Shown here: piece by piece, positions 44,285-53,637 of the stretch
How the letters are laid out: each line of letters begins with the position of its first letter
Position numbering within the stretch: the stretch's first letter is position 1
DNA from: Pelomonas cellulosilytica
GTDB lineage: Bacteria > Pseudomonadota > Gammaproteobacteria > Burkholderiales > Burkholderiaceae_C
DNA: 64,000 nt
Assembly: GCF_021353265.1 (NCBI RefSeq)
Contig: NZ_JAJTWU010000008.1
Span: forward strand, 292,018 to 356,017
Direction of reading: 5' to 3'
Position numbers and translations under genes: made by a program
The notes under the pieces: generated by a model
Databases searched by the model: none
What the model was told of the DNA's origin: nothing
What the model saw: the letters and a program-made list of their open reading frames with translations, nothing else

Positions 44285-45650
44285 ACGCGGGCGAGCCCTC
44301 CGGGCCGTAAATGCCCCCGCCTCCAGCGTCCAGCGCGGAAGCGGCTTCCGGAGCGTAGCGGCGTGGCAGGAAGATGCGGAAGGTGGTGCCTTCGCCCATG
44401 CGCGACTCGAGTTCGGTGCTGGCATCGAGCAGGTCGCACAGGCGCTTGACGATGGACAGCCCGACGCCTTCGCCGACTTGCTGGTGCACGGGCCGCGGGT
44501 CGTCGGACGAAGGATGGGCGCCGGTCACGTCGATCTGCGCGTGCGTGATCTCACCGGTGCGGTGGTCGCTCGCCACCTGGCGGGCCTGGTCGGTCGCTTC
44601 CTCGAGTGCGCCTGCCAGTTGCGAGCCCGGGCCGGCGTGAAAGCCGGGCCCGGTGTCGCGCACTTCGAAGTGCCAGCGATCGGCGTCGCTGGAGGTGCCG
44701 GCGCTGCAGCTCACGGTGACGCCGCCGCTGCGGGTGTACTTGATCGCGTTGATGACGAGGTTCTGTGCGATGCGGCGAACCTTGACCGGATCGCCTTCCA
44801 CGTCGAGCGCCGCGGGCCCCTCGAAGCGAAGGTAGAGGTTGCGTTCCTGGGCGTGGGGCTGCAGGTCGTCACAAAGCGTGGCCAGTAGCGCGGCCGCGTC
44901 CAGCGCCTGCAGGTTGCGACGCTCCAGCCCGCCCTGCAGACGCGCGAGGCTGGTGACGTCGTTGAGCAGATGGCTCAGGGAGCTGACGTTGCGGTCCAGC
45001 AGTCGCAGGAAGCCGCTGCGCATCAGCTCGGTGGCCCTGGGCGAGGCAAGGCCTGCCGTGGCGGTCGCGACCACGCCGAGGTTGCCGCGCAGGTCGTGCG
45101 CCGCCTGTTGCCACAGCCGGGCGCGCTCCTGCTCTAGTTCACGCACGGCCTGCAGCGCACGGTCCAGGTTCCGGACGTGGCTGCTGGCCTCGATCTGCTG
45201 CAGCGTGAAGTACTGCGACACGCTGGCACGGACGGCGTCGCCGCATTGCTGCGCCCAGATGCGCCTCGCGCCAGCCATGGAAATGGGGTCCAGATCGGGA
45301 TGGGCGATGGCGTAGTCCTCCAGCTCCACGACGACGCATTCGTTCAGCCGTCCGAGTTCGCGCGTCACCTCCGCCAGGTCGAAGCCCTGCTGCCAGCGGT
45401 GCAGGCCGTGCGCAGCCGCATCGCCCAGGTGGCGATCGAGGGCGTCGTCGTCCGTCGCAACGCCGCCGCTGAGCTTGCGCTCGAAGTCGACGAGCAGGGC
45501 CGGAATGTGGTCGTGGAGCTGGGCGCGTGGCAGGGCGGCCCCGGTGGTCAGCGTTGGGTCGGACGCCACGGTCGAGCGCCAGGCCTGCAGGATGGCGCCA
45601 CGCCGCCGCTTCAGGTGATGGCCCAGTGCCAGGAGCTCATCGGCTTGCAT
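44280..45650 (-). CDS. Histidine kinase with RsbRD-type N-terminal domain
   Basis: The 456-residue protein has an N-terminal helical region resembling RsbRD (LKRRRGAILQAWRSTVASDP, then LHDHIPALLVDFERKL), a dimerisation His in AAHDLRGNLGVVATA (about residue 211) and the ATP-binding motifs NLVINAIKYTRSGG (N box), DTGPGF (G1) and GLSIVKRLCDLLD (G2). The C-terminal tail after FRIFLPRRY (about 20 residues, GGGGIYGPEGSPAS) looks like read-through into the decayed gene beyond. No membrane helix is seen, so it senses internally or through a partner. Confidence 0.85.
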   Translation of the reverse strand: MQADELLALGHHLKRRRGAILQAWRSTVASDPTLTTGAALPRAQLHDHIPALLVDFERKLSGGVATDDDALDRHLGDAAAHGLHRWQQGFDLAEVTRELGRLNECVVVELEDYAIAHPDLDPISMAGARRIWAQQCGDAVRASVSQYFTLQQIEASSHVRNLDRALQAVRELEQERARLWQQAAHDLRGNLGVVATATAGLASPRATELMRSGFLRLLDRNVSSLSHLLNDVTSLARLQGGLERRNLQALDAAALLATLCDDLQPHAQERNLYLRFEGPAALDVEGDPVKVRRIAQNLVINAIKYTRSGGVTVSCSAGTSSDADRWHFEVRDTGPGFHAGPGSQLAGALEEATDQARQVASDHRTGEITHAQIDVTGAHPSSDDPRPVHQQVGEGVGLSIVKRLCDLLDASTELESRMGEGTTFRIFLPRRYAPEAASALDAGGGGIYGPEGSPAS

Positions 45651-45801
45651 CGGCACGTCCTTCGTCCAACGGGTGAGGCAGCCGATTCTGTGCTCAAAAG
45701 GCCGCCTATGCTCGCCAGGCGCGCGAATCCGGGACATGTGCGCTAACGCACCGACGGAGGCCTGGGAGCGGCTCACCATCCTGCTTCCTCGAGAGGCCTG
45801 C

Positions 45802-46545
45802 ATGTTCAATAGAGCCAGCCACGTCACCACCGCCCGTGTCCGGGCTGCCGATGGCGACATCGGGCCGGTCATGGACCTGCTGTTGGACGACTGCAGCTGG
45901 GTGGTTCGCTACCTGTTGGTGGACGCCGGCTGCTGGCTAAGGGAGCGCGAGGTGCTGATCTCTCCCTACTCGATCAAGCAACCAGGTTTGCTCGCCGGTG
46001 TCATTGAAGTGGCGCTGACACGGCGCCTGGTCCGCGCCAGCCCGGCCTTCGACCTACCGGTCTCCAGCGCGCAGGAGCGAGAGTTCATGCGCCACTACCG
46101 CTATCCCGCCTACTGGGATGGCGGCGGCCTGTGGGCGCTGGGCGCCACGCCTTACCCCTCGGTCGCCCCGCTTCCCGACGCCGAGCGGGGCATCAGCAGC
46201 TATCCGGTCGGCATGCACTTGCGCAGCGCCAAGGGGTTGGAAGGTTTCGAGGTGCGCGGTGCAGCGCAGGGCTTGGGCCAGGTGGAGGATCTCGTCTTCG
46301 ACGAGCTGAGCTGGCAGCTCCGCTACCTCGTCGTCGACACACACGCCTGGTGGCCGGGTGGGCGCCCTGCCTTGATCAGCCTCGCCTGGGTGGATGGCAT
46401 CGACTGGGCCGGGCAGCAGATTCATGTGGCGCTGGGCCGCCCGCAGCTTAAGGCCAGCCTGTCGTATTGGGGCGTCGCGTCCATGGAGAGCGACGACGAA
46501 GCGCTGCTGCACGCCAACTACCGCTGCCCTGGCCACCGGGCCTGA
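45802..46545 (+). CDS. PRC-barrel domain protein
   Basis: The 247-residue protein has two PRC-barrel-like halves (DGDIGPVMDLLLDDCSWVVRYLLVDAGCWL and GLGQVEDLVFDELSWQLRYLVVDTHAWWPGG), each followed by a helix-strand tail. Such barrels bind RNA or cofactors and often occur in stress-linked proteins. It lies next to a coiled protein in the same direction. Confidence 0.8.
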   Translation: MFNRASHVTTARVRAADGDIGPVMDLLLDDCSWVVRYLLVDAGCWLREREVLISPYSIKQPGLLAGVIEVALTRRLVRASPAFDLPVSSAQEREFMRHYRYPAYWDGGGLWALGATPYPSVAPLPDAERGISSYPVGMHLRSAKGLEGFEVRGAAQGLGQVEDLVFDELSWQLRYLVVDTHAWWPGGRPALISLAWVDGIDWAGQQIHVALGRPQLKASLSYWGVASMESDDEALLHANYRCPGHRA

Positions 46546-46581
46546 GGACGCGACCATGACCGTCGTCGTCGCGCACTCCCC

Positions 46582-46866
46582 ATGACAGCACACGAAACCT
46601 TTGTCGACAACGTCAAGCGCGAGCTTGACGAACTGAACGACGAGCTGGACAGCTTCCAGACCAAGGTGATTCCTGCGAGGCTGGACGCCCGCGCGCGTTA
46701 TGCCATAGAGCTGGACAAGCTGCGACACCATTCGGCGGTGGCGCTGCAGGCATGGGGCCGGCTGGCCCGTGCGAGCGATGCCTCGTGGCAACAGGGGGTG
46801 ACCGACATGAACCGAGCCCGCGAAAGCTTCATTCACGCCTTCGATCGTTTCAAGACGCTGCTGTGA
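46582..46866 (+). CDS. Small coiled-coil hypothetical protein
   Basis: The 94-residue protein (NVKRELDELNDELDSFQTKVIPARLDARARYAIELDKL, then RARESFIHAFDRFKTLL) has long helices with heptad pattern. Soluble. It is downstream of the PRC-barrel gene by 36 bases. Function not recognised. Confidence 0.7.
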   Translation: MTAHETFVDNVKRELDELNDELDSFQTKVIPARLDARARYAIELDKLRHHSAVALQAWGRLARASDASWQQGVTDMNRARESFIHAFDRFKTLL

Positions 46867-46908
46867 CGCCTCGGCGTCGCCAGTGGTCGGGGCGTCCGCG
46901 TCGGCGGC

Positions 46909-47646
46909 TCAGCGTGCCAGCGGCACGGGACGGTTCAGCAGCCGTTCGTACTCCTCCTTGACGACGCCATAGCACTCGCAGCTGCGCTGCTCCAGCCCCG
47001 GCCGGTCAACGACGGTGATGCGGCCGCGCGAATACTCGATCAGGCCGAGCTTCTGCAGCTTCAGCGCCGCCTCGGTCACGCCTTCGCGGCGCACGCCGAG
47101 CATGTTGGCGATCAGTTCCTGCGTGATCACCAGCTCGTCGCCGTCGATGCGGTCCAGGCTCAGCAGCAGCCAGCGGCACAACTGCTGCTCCAGCAGATGG
47201 TGGCGGTTGCAGACGGCTGTCTGGGACATCTGCGTCAGCAGCGCCTGCGTGTAGCGCAGCAGCAGGTGCATGCCCACGCCATAGCGGTTGAATTCGCCCT
47301 TGATGGCAGCGGCGCTGAGGCGGAAGCACCCGCCCGCGCTCTGCACGACGGCGCGGCTGGGCGTCGTCTCGCCCCCCATGAAGAGGGACACGCCGACGAC
47401 GCCCTCGAAACCCACCACGGCGATCTCCGCCGAACCGCCGTCCTCCAGCACATAGAGCAGCGACACGATGGCTGTCGTCGGGAAGTAAACATGACTTTGC
47501 GGCCGACCCGACTCGTAGAGCACCTGACCCAGCTGCAGTGGCACGCTTTCCAACTGCCCGAACCAGCGGGTCCACTCGTCGGGCGGCAGCGCCGCGAGCA
47601 GGCGGTTGCTGCGCGGCGAAAGCGCGTCCAGTGGCGGTGCGGACAT
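46909..47646 (-). CDS. Crp/Fnr family transcriptional regulator
   Basis: The 245-residue product has a cyclic nucleotide-type beta-roll (PLQLGQVLYESGRPQSHVYFPTTAIVSLLYVLEDGG) and an HTH region LVITQELIANMLGVRREGVTEAALKLQKLGLIEYSRGRITVVDRPGLEQ. No Cys cluster as in FNR is visible, so it is not an iron-sulphur oxygen sensor. Start ATG at 47646 gives the family N-terminus. Divergent stress genes are close by; target genes are unknown. Confidence 0.88.
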   Translation of the reverse strand: MSAPPLDALSPRSNRLLAALPPDEWTRWFGQLESVPLQLGQVLYESGRPQSHVYFPTTAIVSLLYVLEDGGSAEIAVVGFEGVVGVSLFMGGETTPSRAVVQSAGGCFRLSAAAIKGEFNRYGVGMHLLLRYTQALLTQMSQTAVCNRHHLLEQQLCRWLLLSLDRIDGDELVITQELIANMLGVRREGVTEAALKLQKLGLIEYSRGRITVVDRPGLEQRSCECYGVVKEEYERLLNRPVPLAR

Positions 47647-47756
47647 CGATCCCTCGAGCAGGTGCGGCGGGGGGGCCACTCTAGCGTGAGGGATCGTGCG
47701 GGCGCCGTCCAACATCAAACGTTCCAAGATGCGAGCGCGGGGGTGGTCCGCGGACA

Positions 47757-48683
47757 CTACTTCCTGGCCGAGTCTGTGGACAGGCTGGCGAATACCACTT
47801 CGACACGGCGGTTCATCTGGCGTCCGCCTGCGGTGTCGTTGCCGGCCACCGGGCGCTCTTCGCCGAAACCCTGCGTGGTGAGCTGGTTGCCCGGCACGCC
47901 CTGTCGCACCAGCGCAGACATGACCGCCTGTGCGCGGCGGTCGGACAGCGCCTGGTTGGCCGCGGTGCTGCCCGTGCTGTCGGTGTACCCCTCGATCGAG
48001 GCATGCCGATCGGGGTTGCGCCTCATGAAGTCCGCCAGCTGCGCCATGCTGCGCTGGCCTGCCGGGCGCAGGTTGGCGGCGCCGGTATCGAACAGCACGT
48101 CGCCGAGCGTGACGACGGTGCCACGGTCAGTCTGGCGGGCATTCATGTCCCGCAGCTGCGATTCGAGATCGCTCACCTTGGCATCCCGGCGCGCCACACG
48201 GTCGCGCTCGGTCTGCGTGTTGGCCTGGGACTGCGCCAGCTGCGCACTCGTCATCGCGGCGGCCTGTTCGGCCGTGGCCTTCTGGGCCTGCGCCATGTCG
48301 GCTTCGCGGGTTCGCAGCTCCAGTCGCATGCGGTCGCGCTCGGCCCCTGCGCCGGCCACGACGGACTGCGCGTTGCGGCTGGCGGCGGTCTCCTCTGCGA
48401 TCACGACCTGCTGCAGCGCCATGTAGCCGATGTGGGTCACCTGCGCGGTGTCTTCTCCGTTCGCCAGGGCCTGGTCGCCGCGGCGCAGGGTTTCACGGGC
48501 GCGCGCGAGCTCGTCGGCGGCCATGGCCGCCGTCTGCGGTTTGGCCTGCGCGGCCTGGAGCCGGCTGCGGGCCTGGTCCAGCATGCCGTTCTGGATGGGC
48601 ATGGAGGTGCAGGCCGCCAGCAGCGTGAAGCCGGCCGCCGCTAGGGCGGTCCTCAAGGGGGTGATGTGGGGTCGGATATTCAT
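47757..48683 (-). CDS. OmpA-family lipoprotein with coiled middle
   Basis: The 308-residue product has a lipoprotein signal (LAAAGFTLLAACTS, lipobox Cys about residue 25), a DUF4398-like helical middle (residues about 30-175) and the OmpA-like peptidoglycan-binding domain (GDVLFDTGAANLRPAG, then HASIEGYTDSTGSTAANQALSDRRAQAVMSALVRQG and NRRVEVVFAS). It anchors the outer membrane to the cell wall. The second gene in its operon is the lipoprotein at 48723. Confidence 0.92.
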   Translation of the reverse strand: MNIRPHITPLRTALAAAGFTLLAACTSMPIQNGMLDQARSRLQAAQAKPQTAAMAADELARARETLRRGDQALANGEDTAQVTHIGYMALQQVVIAEETAASRNAQSVVAGAGAERDRMRLELRTREADMAQAQKATAEQAAAMTSAQLAQSQANTQTERDRVARRDAKVSDLESQLRDMNARQTDRGTVVTLGDVLFDTGAANLRPAGQRSMAQLADFMRRNPDRHASIEGYTDSTGSTAANQALSDRRAQAVMSALVRQGVPGNQLTTQGFGEERPVAGNDTAGGRQMNRRVEVVFASLSTDSARK

Positions 48684-48722
48684 TGAAGTCTTTCGAAGAG
48701 GGGGGAATCGCTGGTATGGGGC

Positions 48723-49124
48723 TCAACGGGCCGGCTTGCGCTGGATCTCTTCGGACAGCGCGCGTGCGGCGTCCTGGGATTCCTTGGCGGCCTTGCCGGA
48801 ACGCATGCTGTCGGCGTGCAGCTCGGCGACGCGGGCATCGATCTCGGCCTGCTCGGAGAGCATGCGGGCGCGCGGCGTGTCACCGGCCGTCACCGCCGCG
48901 CGGGCCGCGGCGAGCTTGTCGGTGGCCACGCGCAGCTGCGCCGGAGCGTCGGCCATGGTCGTGGGTGTGTTAGCCCGCTGCACGGCGGCCTCGGCGACCG
49001 CAAGTTGCGGCGGCGCCTCCGGCGTCGAGGCGCAGGCGCCGAGCAGGGAGGCGGTCAACACCAGCGTGGAGGCCGTGCGCAGGCGGGCCGGTTTAGGCGA
49101 GGCACAGAAGAGCGTCGAGTTCAT
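48723..49124 (-). CDS. DUF4398-type lipoprotein
   Basis: The 133-residue product has a lipobox (TASLLGACAS, Cys about residue 31) and helical repeat VAEAAVQRANTPTTMADAPAQLRVATDKLAAARAAVTAGDTPRARMLSEQAEIDARVAELHADS, the DUF4398 pattern shared with the downstream OmpA-family protein. It likely sits in the outer membrane and works with that protein. Confidence 0.85.
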   Translation of the reverse strand: MNSTLFCASPKPARLRTASTLVLTASLLGACASTPEAPPQLAVAEAAVQRANTPTTMADAPAQLRVATDKLAAARAAVTAGDTPRARMLSEQAEIDARVAELHADSMRSGKAAKESQDAARALSEEIQRKPAR

Positions 49125-49451
49125 GGAAGGGTTCTCGGGTCAAGCCGCAGTGGCGGCACACGCCGGACGGACCGGCGACCCAGGGCGCTGCAAGGTGGGT
49201 GGTCCCGCAACGCGCTGTGCCACCGACTCTGCTCGCATGCGAATGCCGCGTCTGTCCGCCACCGCACACACGGTTGCATGCGCTTTACAAGTCAGTTAGC
49301 AGCGTGTGCGCCTACGGGCAAACATCGCGGAACCCCACGTGCTCTGGCCGCTTGACCCCCCAGCATCCTTAAGTCGCTGCGCTGAGGCGCTCGTGACCGG
49401 CTCCCGCCGCTGATCGCGCTTCCGCGAATCTCTCTCCATTCCAAGGATTCC
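49125..49451. other. Divergent intergenic region
   Basis: About 327 bases between the lipoprotein genes (minus) and a secreted small protein (plus). It must hold promoters for both directions. I see no clear promoter pair or repeat. Confidence 0.4.
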
Positions 49452-49790
49452 ATGAACACGCCCACAAGACTCATCGCCGGCCTGGCGGTAGCTACCACCT
49501 GTGCGTCCGCTTTCGCGCAGACCCAACAAGCCGTGCCCATCGCCGCGTCGCAGCCGTCCACGGTGGCCGTGACGCCCGAGACTGCCAAGGCCGCCAATGC
49601 GCAGGCCGTCCCGCGCTCCGACACCGCCACGGTCGTGCGCACCGGCCCGACTGTCGCCGACAAGGCCGGCCAGATGAAAGCAGACGTGAAGGCGAGCGCC
49701 AATGACGCGCTCAACGCTGACGGCACGACCGTGGCGGCCACGGGCACGAACGGCCGGGCGATGCGTGCCCCGCGCACCGATCGCAATTGA
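49452..49790 (+). CDS. Small secreted protein
   Basis: The 112-residue product starts with a signal peptide (MNTPTRLIAGLAVATTCASAFAQ) and continues with a Thr/Ala-rich, likely disordered chain (TQQAVPIAASQPSTVAVTPE...). No enzyme motif. It is followed 25 bases later by the glycine-rich stress protein, with both probably in one operon. Confidence 0.7.
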   Translation: MNTPTRLIAGLAVATTCASAFAQTQQAVPIAASQPSTVAVTPETAKAANAQAVPRSDTATVVRTGPTVADKAGQMKADVKASANDALNADGTTVAATGTNGRAMRAPRTDRN

Positions 49791-49815
49791 CTTCTCTTCT
49801 TTGACAGGACACCCC

Positions 49816-50343
49816 ATGAACACCCCCAATGACAACCGCCTCGTGACCGGCCTCTTTCCCGACCGCGCCAGCGCCGAAGCCGCCTACACCTCCGCCACCC
49901 AACGCGGCTATGGCGCCGACGACGTGAACGTCGTCATGTCGGACGAAACGCGTCAGCGCCACTTCATGCAGCCGGGCGCCGAAACCGAACTGGGCAACAA
50001 GGCGGCCGAAGGCGCCGGTATCGGCGGAGCCATCGGCGGCACGCTGGGCGCGGTGGCGGCGGCCATCGCCGCAATCGGGACCACCATTGCCATTCCGGGC
50101 CTGGGCCTTGTGGTGGCGGGGCCGCTCGCGGCGGCCGTGGCTGGTGCCGGTGCGGGTGCGGCCAGCGGCGGCCTGATCGGCGCCTTGGTCGGCTGGAACA
50201 TGCCGGAGGAACGCGTCAAGCAGTACGAAGAAGGCATCAAGCAGGGCGGCATCCTGATGGGCCTTCGCGCCAAGACGGATGAGGACGCGGTGCACTTCCA
50301 TCGCCATTGGTCGGAGGCCAACGGCCAACACGTCTCCCGCTGA
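49816..50343 (+). CDS. Glycine-rich general stress-type protein
   Basis: The 175-residue product begins with a domain resembling the YflT/general stress protein 17M family (RLVTGLFPDRASAEAAYTSATQRGYGADDVNVVMSDET) and contains a long Gly/Ala hydrophobic stretch (GIGGAIGGTLGAVAAAIAAIGTTIAIPGLGLVVAGPLAAAVAGAGAGAA split here for reading), like glycine-zipper membrane proteins. Ends with a soluble EERVKQYEEGIKQGGILMGL. A stress role is plausible. Confidence 0.75.
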   Translation: MNTPNDNRLVTGLFPDRASAEAAYTSATQRGYGADDVNVVMSDETRQRHFMQPGAETELGNKAAEGAGIGGAIGGTLGAVAAAIAAIGTTIAIPGLGLVVAGPLAAAVAGAGAGAASGGLIGALVGWNMPEERVKQYEEGIKQGGILMGLRAKTDEDAVHFHRHWSEANGQHVSR

Positions 50344-50591
50344 TCATTTCCCCGCAAGCAGGAGGTCCCGCCTGCCGTGCGGGGCTGGGACCGCGGGTCG
50401 TCTCATGCCTGTCGGCAGCGCCGCGAGCTGTGCCGCCTTCCGTGCTGGGAAGAGGCCCACCATCGACCAGATCTTCGACGCTGCGTTGCGGCCTCACGGG
50501 ACTCGCTCCAGAGCCCTACACTGAACCATAGCGGGCGAGCGCCGTGTCGGACGGCGCCGCCGATGCAACGGCCCTGCAGGTGGGCGTGCGC

Positions 50592-51644
50592 TCAGGGCTG
50601 CAGGAAGAACCGGATCATCTCCGCACTCGCGTCGGGCCCGCGCGCATCTGCGTAGGAACCTGCCGGGTCACCGCCGGACCAGGCATGGCCGGCGCCATGG
50701 ATACGCCATTGCTCGGTCACCGTACGCCCTTGCGCGTCACGGTGCACGCGCCGCGTGCAGCGGCGGTTGCCATGCTGGCCGGTTTCCTCGTCGACGCGGA
50801 CCGCTGTGGCGCCATGGGCCGCTGCGACTTTTTCGCCGTTGCTGGGATGAACGGTGGCATCGGCGTCGCCATGGAAGACGATCATGCGAACGCGGGAGCT
50901 CGCCGCGCTGGCAACGCCACTGCTTGCCTGCCCCTGCATGGCTGCTAACGCGCCGGAAAGATCGTGGGCCGCACCCGCGGGCAGCCCGGAATGGACACCG
51001 GCTGCGGCGAAGACGTCGGGATGCGTTGTCGCCAGGATCGCCGCCATCGCACCCCCTGCCGACAGGCCGGCCACGTACACGTGCGCGGGGTCCACACCAT
51101 GGGCCTCGGCGATATGCCGGGTCAAATCGGCGAGCAGGGCCGGTTCGCCGCGGCCGCGGCCCTGGTGGTTGTGCTTGAACCAGTTCCAGCAGCCCTGCGC
51201 GTTGGCCTGGCGGGCCTGCGCCGGGTACAGCACCAGTGCGTTGTGCTGCGCGGCCAGCGCGTTCATGCGCGTGCCGCGGGCGAAGTCGTCCGGGTTCTGC
51301 GTGCAGCCGTGCAGCATGAGAATCAGGGCGCGGGGCTGGTCGGTCTGGACGCCGGGAATGAAAAGCCGGTAGTCGCGCTTGCCGGCGCGATGGGCGTAGT
51401 GGCCGGAGACGAACTGCTCAGCCGTCGTCGAGGCTGACGGCCCGGCCGCCGCGGCAGGCCGGGCTTCATCGACGACCCGGGCGACGACGTCGATGACCTG
51501 CGGGTCCAGGGTGTCTGGCGCCTCGCCTGTGGCAACAGGGCCACCATTGAGCGCCGCGGTGATGGCCGTCATGGCGGCCTGGAGGTCGCCAGCGCGTGTG
51601 AGCGCGGTCGCTTCTGCCATCAACTGGCCGAATTGGGGATGCAT
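50592..51644 (-). CDS. PHB depolymerase-family esterase
   Basis: The 350-residue protein has the catalytic features of the PHB depolymerase/LpqC group: MLHGCTQNPDDFA (oxyanion), CWNWFKHNHQGRGRGE, the nucleophile motif GLSAGGAMAAILA (Ser about residue 203), an Asp in VFHGDADATVHP and a His near GAGHAWSGG. The N-terminal 80 residues are a helical extension. There is no signal peptide, so it may act inside the cell on polyhydroxybutyrate or other esters. A ribbon-helix-helix gene precedes it. Confidence 0.87.
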   Translation of the reverse strand: MHPQFGQLMAEATALTRAGDLQAAMTAITAALNGGPVATGEAPDTLDPQVIDVVARVVDEARPAAAAGPSASTTAEQFVSGHYAHRAGKRDYRLFIPGVQTDQPRALILMLHGCTQNPDDFARGTRMNALAAQHNALVLYPAQARQANAQGCWNWFKHNHQGRGRGEPALLADLTRHIAEAHGVDPAHVYVAGLSAGGAMAAILATTHPDVFAAAGVHSGLPAGAAHDLSGALAAMQGQASSGVASAASSRVRMIVFHGDADATVHPSNGEKVAAAHGATAVRVDEETGQHGNRRCTRRVHRDAQGRTVTEQWRIHGAGHAWSGGDPAGSYADARGPDASAEMIRFFLQP

Positions 51645-51669
51645 GTTTGCTTTCAGGAGCCGGGCGCTG

Positions 51670-52113
51670 TTACAGCAATCGTCCGACGAGGGCCGTCTTC
51701 ACGGCGGGACTTGCATGGAGGGCGCCGAGCACGGTCACCGATTCGATGGCGGCCAGTGCCAGTTCGGGCGTGACCTCGGGCGCGATTACGGCGAGGCCCA
51801 GCACGCGGATCTGCAGCCTCTCGCCGGCCTCGCGCGCCCGCTCCAGATCTGCCACGCTGTAGTGCTGGATGCCCAGAACGATGCTCTTGCGCGTGACGAC
51901 CTGGCGAACCACGTCGGCATGGGTGGCGATCTGGTTGCGGATGGCCGTGCGGATGAGGTCGCTCCGGTTCGCATAGAAGCCCTCTTGCACCAACAGGTCG
52001 ATCTGACCAAGGTCGACGCAACTGATGTTGAGGGTCAGTTTCTCGTCCACCGGCTTTGGGGTCTTCCGAGTGAGCAGGGGGGGCGCGGGCATGGTGCATG
52101 GTAAAGCATCCAC
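51670..52113 (-). CDS. Ribbon-helix-helix (CopG-type) regulator
   Basis: The 147-residue protein carries a CopG-like N-terminal domain (KLTLNISCVDLGQIDLLVQEGFYANRSDLIRTAIRNQIATH), as in NikR-like or PHB-linked repressors, and a C-terminal helical domain. It lies 25 bases upstream of the esterase gene on the same strand, so it may control it. Start may be at 52113 or the ATG at 52092. Confidence 0.8.
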   Translation of the reverse strand: MDALPCTMPAPPLLTRKTPKPVDEKLTLNISCVDLGQIDLLVQEGFYANRSDLIRTAIRNQIATHADVVRQVVTRKSIVLGIQHYSVADLERAREAGERLQIRVLGLAVIAPEVTPELALAAIESVTVLGALHASPAVKTALVGRLL

Positions 52114-52428
52114 TTGGATTCCACTAGCTTTATATCCGGACGGCCCTACAGCCCACAGTCGGCAAGCGACCCACGACGGTCGGCCGGCTGCTCAGGTGTC
52201 GGCTGCGTGAGTTGAGCGCAGTGAACAGCGGGCATTGACCGGCTCGCGCCAGTGCCGTCCCAATGCCGGCGCCGACAATGTCTGCAGCACCTCACCTTGC
52301 TGTCACCGCCCCGCAGGAGACCAAGGACAGGGCCTGGCCGGCAGATCCGCTGGGGCCGGTCTTCCACGAAGCCGCCGTTGCTGAGCGGCCGTCCTCGTCC
52401 TTGGGAAGAGACGGCCACCGTCAGCCTG
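52114..52428. other. Region before integrase relic
   Basis: About 315 bases with no well-supported gene. It leads into the truncated integrase at 52429 and appears to be a junction of mobile DNA. Confidence 0.35.
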
Positions 52429-52587
52429 TCAGATTTCCGTCTGCTCAGAGATTTCGAGGGCGTCATCGACCTCTATGCCAAGGTACCGCACCGTCGACTC
52501 CAGATTGGAGTGGCCGAGGAGCAGTTGCACTGCGCGCAGGTTCTTGGTCCGCCGGTAAATCAGCGTCGCCTTTGTTGGCGCCGACTG
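52429..52587 (-). pseudogene. Truncated tyrosine recombinase C-terminus
   Basis: On the minus strand the frame reads TKATLIYRRTKNLRAVQLLLGH, then SNLESTVRYLGIEVDDALEISEQTEI and stop. The Gly-His pair and the catalytic Tyr (STVRYLG) are the C-terminal catalytic part of phage-type integrases; the N-terminal domain and the other active-site residues are missing. It is cut at 52587, where GGCGCCGACTGAAATTTGACCC begins on the plus strand, the kind of end seen in IS21-like insertions. Confidence 0.8.
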
Positions 52588-52591
52588 AAAT

Positions 52592-52888
52592 TTGACCCTC
52601 GATGGTTACGTGCAGGGCGTCTCGCGCGTGAGCAGCACCTGCATGGTCACCGTGGCCCGCAACCGCTACTCCGTGCCGTGCGAGCTGGCGCGCCAGACGG
52701 TCAGCACGCGGCTGTACCCGCATCGCGTGGTCATCGTGGCCGATGGGCGCGTGGTGGCCGAGCATGCTCGGCTCAGCGGCATTGCCGACGCGGCACTCAG
52801 CCCCTGGAAGACGCGCAAGACGCCAAAGGGCGAAGCTTCGCTACTGAGCAAGCTGCGCCGCAGCCCCGGTCGATTCGAGCCTGCGTAA
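52592..52888 (+). mobile_element. IS21-family IstA transposase fragment
   Basis: The open frame reads VSSTCMVTVARNRYSVPCEL, then ARQTVSTRLYPHRVVIVADGRVVAEHARL, the C-terminal domain of IstA-type transposases. The chain then diverges, and the DDE core and IstB partner are absent, so it is a remnant. It abuts the integrase relic. The initiation codon reported as TTG at 52592 is artificial. Confidence 0.75.
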
Positions 52889-53288
52889 GACGTTTGGCCT
52901 GTCGTGAGCGTCCTGAGGGCCCGGCTGCTTCCCGGCGTGGGGCCGCCATCCGGCTACAGATGCGGTGAGGTGTAGCGCGCAAGCCCAACTACCCAGGAGC
53001 TTGTCTTCTAAGTAGCTGCGCACCCCCTGCATGGCTCGGTCGATGAACCCACCCCATGTGCCGAGGTCGGGTGCGGCGGTGACGACAGGTGAGCTAGCGG
53101 ACCGATTCGATCGAATCCGCACCGGAAGGACGTTTCGTCACTCATGTCCAGGCTCACTTTGGTGAATTCGGCAAGGTCAGGGCGCTCTTCGACGGCCGCT
53201 ACGCGGCGGCTGGCGAACTGATGAGCAGTGCGCAAGAGCTGTCCGGTCGCGTCCAGATCGCGGCGTCGTCCGCCTTCGGGTGAAGCAG

Positions 53289-53504
53289 CTAGAGACTCGA
53301 GCGCGGCGCCCAGGTCGCCACGGTGTCCTCCCACGCTGCCCAGTCGGACTCGACCACTTCAAGGCCTGAGAGGATGTCCACCTGGCTGTTCTCGGCCTCA
53401 GGATGCCGACGAGACTGAGCTTGCCGCGCAGACTGCGTCGCTTGTTTGGCTGGCTGCTTGGTCAGCGAGACTAGGCGATTCAAGGTTGGAATTTTTGTCG
53501 TCAT
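53289..53504 (-). CDS. Small hypothetical protein of mobile-island type
   Basis: The 71-residue protein reads TTKIPTLNRLVSLTKQPAKQATQ and ends in ILSGLEVVESDWAAWEDTVATWAPRSSL. It resembles small proteins found in plasmids and genomic islands of betaproteobacteria, but no function is known. A second coding-like segment follows in another frame (about 53177-53290), so the gene may be frameshifted and originally longer. Confidence 0.45.
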   Translation of the reverse strand: MTTKIPTLNRLVSLTKQPAKQATQSARQAQSRRHPEAENSQVDILSGLEVVESDWAAWEDTVATWAPRSSL

Positions 53505-53637
53505 GGGCCATCTCCTAAGCGGATGACCCAGTCTCAAGGGCCTGCGACTCGTTGGACATCGCCCCTTGGGGGAGGATGGAAGGGCCGTTTGGGGGATGAG
53601 CACCTGGCATCCCCCGAGGCCCCCCCTTTCGGGGGGC

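Noticed and set aside
52841..53334. Overlapping minus-strand frames near 53000-53330 that look partly coding
   Set aside because: Segments such as RRDLDATGQLLRTAHQFASRRV and APDLGTWGGFIDRAMQG switch frames and no family is recognised, so a gene call is not supported.
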